From positions 92,496,631-92,560,630 of the forward strand of contig NC_090744.1 in NCBI RefSeq assembly GCF_036898095.1: a stretch of DNA of 64,000 nt. The letters are read 5' to 3'. Under the pieces are notes generated by a model. The model saw only the letters and a program-made list of their open reading frames with translations. It was not told where the DNA came from and searched no databases. The DNA comes from Palaemon carinicauda (lineage: Eukaryota; Arthropoda; Malacostraca; Decapoda; Palaemonidae). The position numbers were made by a program, and so were the translations under genes. Below, in pieces: positions 12,601-21,600 of this stretch (its first letter is position 1; every line of letters starts with the position of its first letter).

Positions 12601-15600
12601 GTCGGCTACCCCCCCAAAAAAATTGGGGGAAGTGCCTTGGTATATATATTAATAATATGTATATATATTTGTACCTTGCTAGTGAGGGCTTCCAATCTCC
12701 GTTTTGTGTCTTGGGGTTGAAATTTAATGCATCCTAGTAGAATGAAGGAGTTATTGCTCTAATAAAGCTTATATTTAGGTAATTCTATATGTCAACTATA
12801 AGTAGATGTTTTTATTTTTAATGAAATCTTTATTTTTTCAGCTTCAACTAAACGTAAGAGCACACAGATGTTGTCTGAACCTTTACTGGTACGAAAAGGT
12901 CGATGCATCAAACCAGCTGAAGCAAACCAGCATTGCAAGAAGTCCCTTCGGGCATCAGCCAATTCAGGAAAAAATGTGAGTGTTTGAGACTTTGTTTTTA
13001 TGGGAAGGTCACATCATTGTGGTATGTAATGCTGTGTAATCTGGTGAAATGATAGATTCTAATAATGCGGGGAAGTCTATACTGTATAGATATATTCCTG
13101 AAAAATCTATGCAAAATGTTGAATTTAGTCTCTTTACTCAAGGGAAAGATGGGATAACAGAAGACTATAGATTTTTGAACCTATGTTTAGAAAATTAGAT
13201 CAAACTGTATTTGTACTGTATGTGATATTTAAAAAGTTTGACCAGTGAAAGTGATAAATTTAGTTCTTTATACAGTACTGTATGTAGAGAAGCATAATTT
13301 TAATGGGTAAAATTCAGTACTGTATTTAGAAAAGCATAATTTCAATGGGTAAAATTAAAGCTTGCATTATCACATAGATAATTCAGGCAGGAATTGGTTT
13401 AGTATGAATCTTTTTTTTTTTTTAAATTAAATTATATAGCTTTTCTGTAAAGCTATTAGGGATTAAATGTCTTGTAGAAGAAAACCCATATGTATATATC
13501 ACTAACTTGAGGCAGGTACATGGTTAGTGTTTGGACAATTGAAATATTTCCCTAGTCCTTTATAATTTGTAAATTTGAGTGTGCAGTGCATTAAAGGCAA
13601 TAAGGATAGAAATAGATTTGATGTGGTAATTTACATCAAAGAAATCTGCTTACTAGTTTAGAATTTTTTTTAAAAAAGTAGAAAGAATGTTAGATTTTGT
13701 TTAGCGAAGTTTTATTTTATCAATATTTTTGCATCCTGTATGTCATTAGGAAGTTGAAGACATTGTCAGGTCTAATTATTAGTTTCCTCTTGTGTTTCAG
13801 GTAACTAACGATCGGGTACCCCCACCATTAGACCATGATTACTGTTATTCACCAGACAAGCAGAAGGGTAAAGCATCTAGTACAGATAATGCCTCACAAC
13901 CTGGAGATTACTTCAACAAGATACCTGATTACTATACTGTTGCAGCCTCAAAAAAGGATGATAAAAAGGCCAATGGTACCACTGATGACAATCATGACGA
14001 CAATGGAAAAAAGGACAGTGGTGTTGAATCTGGTGATGTCAGTGATGCTAGTGTTGAAACAGAAGATCGTAAAAAAGACACAATGACTGTAACATGTGGA
14101 AAAGTAATTAATAATTGGGCTAATGGAAAGAGTTGTGGTGATGTAGCAGCGAGCAAAGATGACCATGTATACAACAAACTTCCTCCTTATATGACTGACA
14201 TTGGTAACACCAAACCTAAAGTTGAAGTAGAGGAAGGACCTGAAAAAGAAGATTGTGAGCAGACAGAAGAAAAAGAAAAACAAGAAGCAAAGAAGATTAA
14301 AAGGAAGCTTAATTTGTCAGAGTATCGGCAAAGAATTCAAAGTACACACAGTAGTCGATGCCCATCTCCTAATCAGGCAGATATATTGTCAAAAAATTCT
14401 AATAATGCTCCCCTGTCACTTGGAGAATTGATTCAGAAAATGAAGGAAGCTGAAAATGAAAAAGAATCCGTAAATACACAGGTACCTGAAAAGCAACCTA
14501 ATGATTCTGCACTACCTGCTGAAGATGTTGAAGAAGGAGAGTTAAAAGGAGACTCCGATAATGAGGTTTTGAAAGCCACCAGTACTGATGATGTGTCTGG
14601 AAATCTTTCAGAAATGAAAGCTGAAGTAAAATTGCCTTTTGGCAGTTCTATGTCAGTGAGCAGTCCAGCTTCTTTAAGCTGTCGGGAAAGCCGTAAAAGC
14701 AGTAGTTCTCAGGGTTATGCCTCAAAGAGGTGGTCTTCCTCTAGTCATAGTAGAAGTAGAAGCAGAAGCAGAAGTAGAAGCCCACGAAGAAAACATTCTT
14801 CTCACTACAGGAGATCATCCAGAGGAAGGAGAAAAGAAACTCGAAGAAGAAGTTCAAGATCCTCTGTATCGTCGTGCAGAAGTCGATGTTGGTCGAGGTC
14901 TAAGTCGAGGTCCTATTCCAGATCAAGAGGGAGAAGTTCCTCTGAATACAGTGATTGTTCCACATGCTCATGTAGCTCTAAATCCAGGTCAAGATCAAGG
15001 TCACACTCATCAAGGAAAAGGGAAAGGTACGTCTTACAAGGTCTCTCTTGGTTTTTTGTTCTCAAATTTCTAATTGGAATATTTATATTCATAAAAAGGG
15101 TTTCAGATAGAATAAAAAATGGCAGCATGGGACTTATTAGAAAGGTTGAATTTGATAATCTTTTGGCACTTTTAAAGACCAATACTTATGAAATAAAGAT
15201 GTCTTCATTTGCTCACATGTTTATAAAGTAAGTTCCTTATTCCTTGCAATACTTTTGAATTAAAACTACTGTATTTGTGAAAGGGTCTGCAGTTGAGATT
15301 ATTGAAAAAATAAACATCACAAATTTAAGGTTATCAGTGACTGGAGGGCATCGATAACCAGTCAAAGTTACTGGTTCAATTCTTATTGGTACATATTAAC
15401 AGCCAATGCTGAATATTTTTTTAATAGATGCATCACTAATTTCTGTTTTTCTTTTTTTTTTTCTTTTTTTGAACTAAATATATCTGGTTTCATGTAATAA
15501 ATATGGTAACCATGCTGGTTATATTTGCCATCTTAATTGGGAGGAAGTAAACATTCTAAGACTTTAGTGCATATTTATGGTCTATTAGAATTTCCAAATA

Positions 15601-18600
15601 AGAGAAATAAACAAAACCAAGAATACATAAAGAAAAAACTATCATATTGGTAGTAGTAGTAATTTTGTTTATAGAAATCTGAACATGTAACTTGTCATTT
15701 ATTAATTTTGATATCTACTGTACATATTTTATTTACACTTAAATTTACAAAATATATATATTTTTTTAATACAGAAGTTATTCTAGGAGATATTCAAGCA
15801 ATTGGGACCGAAGAAGAAGATCCAGAAGTTGGTCTCGATCTTCTCGATATAGTAGGGACCATAGGTCTAGATCACCTGACTGGAGAAGTTCTAGAAGATC
15901 AAGATCACCATCAAGAAGACCTCTTAGGCCCAGAATAGGGGTATGTATAATTTAATTTGAGGTTTTTTATCAAATCTCCACCACATGCTTATACTTGAAA
16001 CACGATTAAGTTTATCCCATTAAAAGTGTAGTGGTGCATCAGCTTGAGAATCTTCAGAAAGCTCTAAAAATATTTTTCATATATTTCTCCCGAGAGTACG
16101 CTAGCCTGTAGCGGACCAAAGCCTTTGTAGAAGCCAATATAGAATCTATATCACATTCCTTCATATTTAAAGTCTGATTTCATAGATTTATATGAAGGAT
16201 GATTTCATAGATTTATATGAAGGAAGAATTAAAGAAGTAAAAAGTACCAAAATTTGGCATTTTCAAAATTAGTTGTACAATTGTACTTGATATCCCTTAA
16301 CCCTTTTACCCCCAAAGGACGTACTGGTACGTTTCACAAAAGCCATCCCTTGACCCCCATGGACGTACCGGTACGTCCTTGCAAAAAAAATGCTATAAAA
16401 ATTTTTTTTTTCATAGTGTTGATAATTTTTTGAAAAAATTCAGGCATTTTCCAAGAGAATGAGACCAACCTGACCTCTCTATGAGAGCAATTTAAAAAAA
16501 AATATACTGCAAAATGTGCTGGGAAAAAAATAACCCCCTGGGGGTTAAGGGTTGGAAATTTCCAAATAGCCTGGGGGTTAAAGGGTTAATGTACAAAGTT
16601 TGGTTAACAAGTACCAAAACCGTAACCATGTATGCCTAATCATGGGTGCACAATCCTCAATCTGCATGAAAAAAGTTGGCAAGTCTGTAGTATGTGTCGG
16701 CCTTTTTCACAGGACAGGAGCGCCACTTCAGTCCATCAGGACAAACTGAATGGCCAGTCCTCCTCATGCATGGCCAGCTTTAGTCTCCAACTCTGTTTCA
16801 AATGCTTCTGTAATGAAATTTTATAGTCAAATATGGCACGAGTTTTCATGATTGATCAGATTGGTTAAGCGTAGTATTTTTACATCGCACTATTAGTCTA
16901 TATACTGTAGTCCCTTTTATTCATAAGTAACCCCAAGGATTAGCCAACATTCTATCTGTTAGCTAGAGAACATTTCCATACGTTGGTTTTGATGTGAAAT
17001 GAGTTCCCCTCTATCTTCCTGAGCTCTTATCAGGTCTTAAGTCTTCATATATTGTATATCCTTCAAAAATTTCCTAAACATTCCAACGGTCTTTGTCCAC
17101 ATAGCACAATATCGACTGCTTTTCTAACAACTACTCCCCATATTTCCCACATGTCTCCAAACCATTTCAGTGATTTGTTTTTTCCACTCTTTGGACACGT
17201 GGCTATACTAATTCTTGAGATAATCTTTAGTTTTTTTATGTGCTACTGTTATTTTTAAGTTTTCACTGCTCTCACAAATTCTAATTTACATTAAAATGGT
17301 TTTTCAAGGTAATAGAAATGCTGTACTTCTTTTAACCATGTATATTTTGTTACCGGGAGCATATCTTGTTACCGCAGCTGTTACAGGATGCAGTTGAACC
17401 TCAATATTCAAGGTTTTGATCTTTGCAGATGCGGTCATTAAATGATAAATCGCCGATTTTTGTTATTGACGGCCGATGTTTTCAAACCAACCACGCAATT
17501 ACTGGCCGAATAGAATGCGATAAGGAACTTCGGAACTAATAAAAGGCCTTCTATAAGATTTACTTCTAAAATAAAACCTGCATTAATGCGGGTCTCATTT
17601 CAGAATAATAATTACTGTATAAGAATAAGTTGATAATACAGTAATAGAAATAGTAATGAATTAAATAATGATAATTATAAGAATAAGAAAAATGAAAATA
17701 TAATAAAACATTAGAATACAAAAATATTTACAAAGACGAAGGAGATATGAGAGAATAAACATCAATAGAGATAAAAATACAAAGCAATAATTCTAAAACA
17801 ACAAAGAAAACTAAGTGAACACATGTATTTACTTTGCTGACCATTCTGGATGTACATCTTGAATTGACAGTGACCACTGAATGGTACCAATTGTTCATCC
17901 ACAGTGAGGGGGCATTAATTGAAGCAAGACACTCTTGCCTCGCCCTCTCTTTACAGTTGGCCGCATCGTCAAAGCAAAGATTCCAAACAAAGGACCAAAT
18001 GATGTTCGCTCATACACCGGTACAAACTATTGCCCTCTCTCTGGTCCCATGTACATAGTTATATGGATGTCAGACTTAATAGCTGACATTATTAAAATCC
18101 CAAAGAACACCTTAAACTCCCTCGGGTCCACGTCCGTAATGGCAACATTCCCCATATAATAGTTATGGTCCTCAAAAGTTCATGGCAGTCATTAGAACAC
18201 AGAAGGGTTTCATTGACCGTAGTGTCGGTCGGAAACTTAACTCATATCGTGAGAATCTTTTCTCAAGTAGACATGAGACTGCACTTTTGCACCTCTCCAG
18301 GTCAAAGTTGTTTGACATAACATCCTGAGCTTTTATACCACCCGGCTTAGTTATAGAGACTTGCACCCTCCTTATGAAAAGTCTTCTTTTAAGAACAAAT
18401 TACTAATTTTAAAAAGTAATTTGTAGTTTTTTTTTTAACTAAACCCCCCCCCCCCCCCCCGGTCCTTCAAGTTTTACTTCCTGATCATCAAAGTAGCTAC
18501 TGTCTACTGGTGAAGGGCTGGGGCTTATTTGCCACCTTCCCATAACTTACAGACACCTTGTTATATTATAATTTTAGCAGTTAAGTTCCAAGTATGCTGA

Positions 18601-21600
18601 AATTCTACTCTTATTGTTGTTGACCCTATGAGAATTAAGAATTTTAACTTTGTTGTCTTTTCAAACCTTGGGAACAGGAATTTTATTTACTCCTCCCTCT
18701 TTTAACTATTTGAAGTTTTGAGTAGTAGTTTAATTACAAGTAGAGAAATGCAATGGGTTGTATAAATGGCAACCTCGTTTAGAATCTAGTCTGCCTTTTA
18801 ATAGTGCTCTAATCACTAGGTTCCATGTATTACATATTGTGTCAAGTCTTTCTTTCCCATTTCAAAATTTTGCAATTCTGGTTTTCAAGTCTACTTTCTA
18901 AGTATATTATAGGTTTAAATTTTATCATCGTTAGGTGGACATATATCAATTTAGCCTAGAGAAAGGAGACATCTTCAGCTACTATTTTCTTTGCCAGTGG
19001 TTGGAGTTGAACTGTGTCTGACTGGTAGTGTTAATCAGTAGGAATATACATACTCTTGCTTCTATTTGTTAATAACATTGTAGGTACATTCTTTACAATG
19101 ACTAAAGTAGTCATGGAAATTTAATTTGTCCAACTTGAAAACTGGACACTCAGAATCTGAATTTTTTCTTACATTAACATTGTGAAGTATTTGAATAGTT
19201 ACTCTCCCTTTGTTATTTTTAATATTCTTAACCTTGAAAAACAGGTGTGGGAGGAACTGCTTATAAATATTTAATTGAAACTTTCATTATTTTTATTAAC
19301 AGGAGGATAAAGACAGAGTGAAGCAAGTTGAAGAAAGGAGGGTTATATATGTTGGTCGCATTACTGAGGGGACTACAAAAGCAGAGCTTCGTCGTCGATT
19401 CCAAGAGTTTGGAACCATTTTGGATATTAGTGTACATTTTAGGGAACGTGGGTAAGTAGCATGTGGTATTCTTTTTTTTTTTTTACTACATGAATGTTGT
19501 GTGCTCTTCACCTTAAGATGCTTTGTCTATATTACTTATTTGAGTATCACAAGTACAGTATAATAGCTTGAGTTATGTCCTGCTTGTAATTTTGGAAAAT
19601 CAGATAATTGGAGCTTTGTCAATATTTCAAGTTTAAAATAGTTTTATCTTAATTTTTTTTTTAATAACAGTTTGTTTGATTATGGACAAGTCCTTTTCAT
19701 ATGTTTACACAAGCGCATCTAGTCCCATAGGCGTTAGGCATCCCTTTTCTGAACGGGTTACCTATTTACTTACTTTTAAAAACTTCAAGGGAAAACTTTA
19801 TATTGTATGCCATATAATTCCACCATTTTCTATGTAATTTTATTGTTATAATTAAGTTCAAAGGTACAAGAAGTGTCAAACAATAACTCAATGGGCCAAA
19901 AGCATAAAGTGTGCCCAGAAAAATATATGAGGATATACTACGTTAGCCAATGTTGCTTGTGTGTGTGTGGCGAACAATATTATCTGGATTTGAGGAATGG
20001 CTCACCACAAGTAAACAAATAATTCTGTAATGTGATGATTATATACTTATGAACTTCAGTGATGAGGTAGAATTACTGCTAAAACCCCATACATATACAT
20101 GCTTAAGTCTTTTTAATCAGTCTGTAAAACAGGCCACTTTCAGAAAATGTGGAATATCTGAGGAAATTGATTCAACCTTTTTATATTGTCCGGTATTTGC
20201 TGTTCAGACATGAAAAAATAAGGAATTTTATAGCCTACAATTGTATATTTGTTTTTAGCAAAAACCAAAAACTTCCATATGAAAAATAGTGACCTTTAAA
20301 AGCAACATATATAGGCTGCATTGATGAAATATGATATTGCATATAAGAAGGTATAATGGTACAATACAGGGTTTTGGTTATGAAATTATCCTTCAAGTAG
20401 TACTTAAATGTAAAACATTGGTTGAGAAACATGAAACTAGATGGAGGTTGAAGTAACCCCTAAATGATATTTTAATGAGGCTACGTTGTGCTCCTTCAGT
20501 ACTGTGAATATTTAAGCATCTATTAATACACTTTATATAGTGTTTTGTTCCTAAGAATATTGATATACAGTAACAATAATATTGATATCACACATTCAAG
20601 AGGTACTGCAATGCTTATATTTGCCTTTACATATAAAACTGCTGGCATTTCATCGTAATATTTTATATTCATTATTACCGCTGCCAACAAAGTTGGAAGG
20701 ATTTTATGTTTTCATCTATTTTTCCGTTTGTTTGTGGAACTTCCTGGCCATAATTTTACTCAGGAGTAGTGAAACTTTCAGGGATTAATTGTTATGTTGA
20801 GACGTGGAAGTTATTAAATTTTGAAAGTCCTAGGTCAAAGGTCAAGGTTGAGCAAAAAGTTGCCCAAAATTTGTTTTTAGAAAAGGCAAGCTGATTTCGA
20901 GAAACAGGCTGCCATGGCATAGGTCTGCACTGTGAGCTTTTCTAGTTAAATCTGCTTTTCCATGTTAGGCATGAAATTAGTTCTTAGTCACGTAATCTAT
21001 CCAGTACCCTGTCTTCTGGAAGTCATATCAGGTGTAGATCTTCATGCTTTCCACAGTATCTGGGTCATTCTTATAGGTGTTTGTTTAGCTCCTTCTACCA
21101 AATATACTGCTTTTATTTAATTTCTAAATTTTTCCTTGTCTTATGTTTTGGTGCAAAATTGCCATCATATAAAATATTTTATTATAGTATACTTTCCCTC
21201 ACATGCTTTTTGTGGATTAGTTAATTTTTTTTAATCCCATCATATATAAGTATTCATTTTTTTTTTTTTTTTGGGTAAGTTTTCATGATCCCTGTTTTGC
21301 TTGTCCCTGGTATTCATCCTACAGCTTCCAGTATTTATAACTTCATTTTTGACGGGTCTCCTCTGCTTCTCATCACATAACCAAACACATTTGTGTTTTC
21401 TGGCAGCACTCCTCATTCTTCACCAACTTATTCATTTGTGATTTGCCAACGGTTATCAAGTAGATTTTCTCAACAATAACATCGGACAGTCTTGTGGCTC
21501 TCTACTTCACGTTCTTTTTAAATCCTTATTCAGTAACCCTTAAGGGATAATGATGTGAAGATTTCCAGTTTACCTGAATATTAAAGAAGAAAAAGAAATT

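Larger units (their letters stand above)
4615..12841 (+). other. Large intron filled by nested retroelements
   Basis: 8.2 kb between two phase-compatible exons. It holds an RTE-like non-LTR element (about 5040-12660) interrupted by DIRS-type element I (6104-11077). The unexplained parts, 4615-5039 and 12661-12841, are AT-rich with no feature seen. The acceptor TTTTTTCAG ends at 12841. Confidence 0.75.
15941..19302 (+). other. Intron with a MITE and unidentified repeats
   Basis: 3.4 kb. It includes the TTAA-flanked MITE (16301-16585), a possible transposase remnant at 17840-18170, and a C homopolymer of about 18 bases at 18445-18462. A 25 bp unit (TGATTTCATAGATTTATATG and five more bases) is directly repeated at about 16175-16225. 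The rest is AT-rich without recognisable content. Confidence 0.6.
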
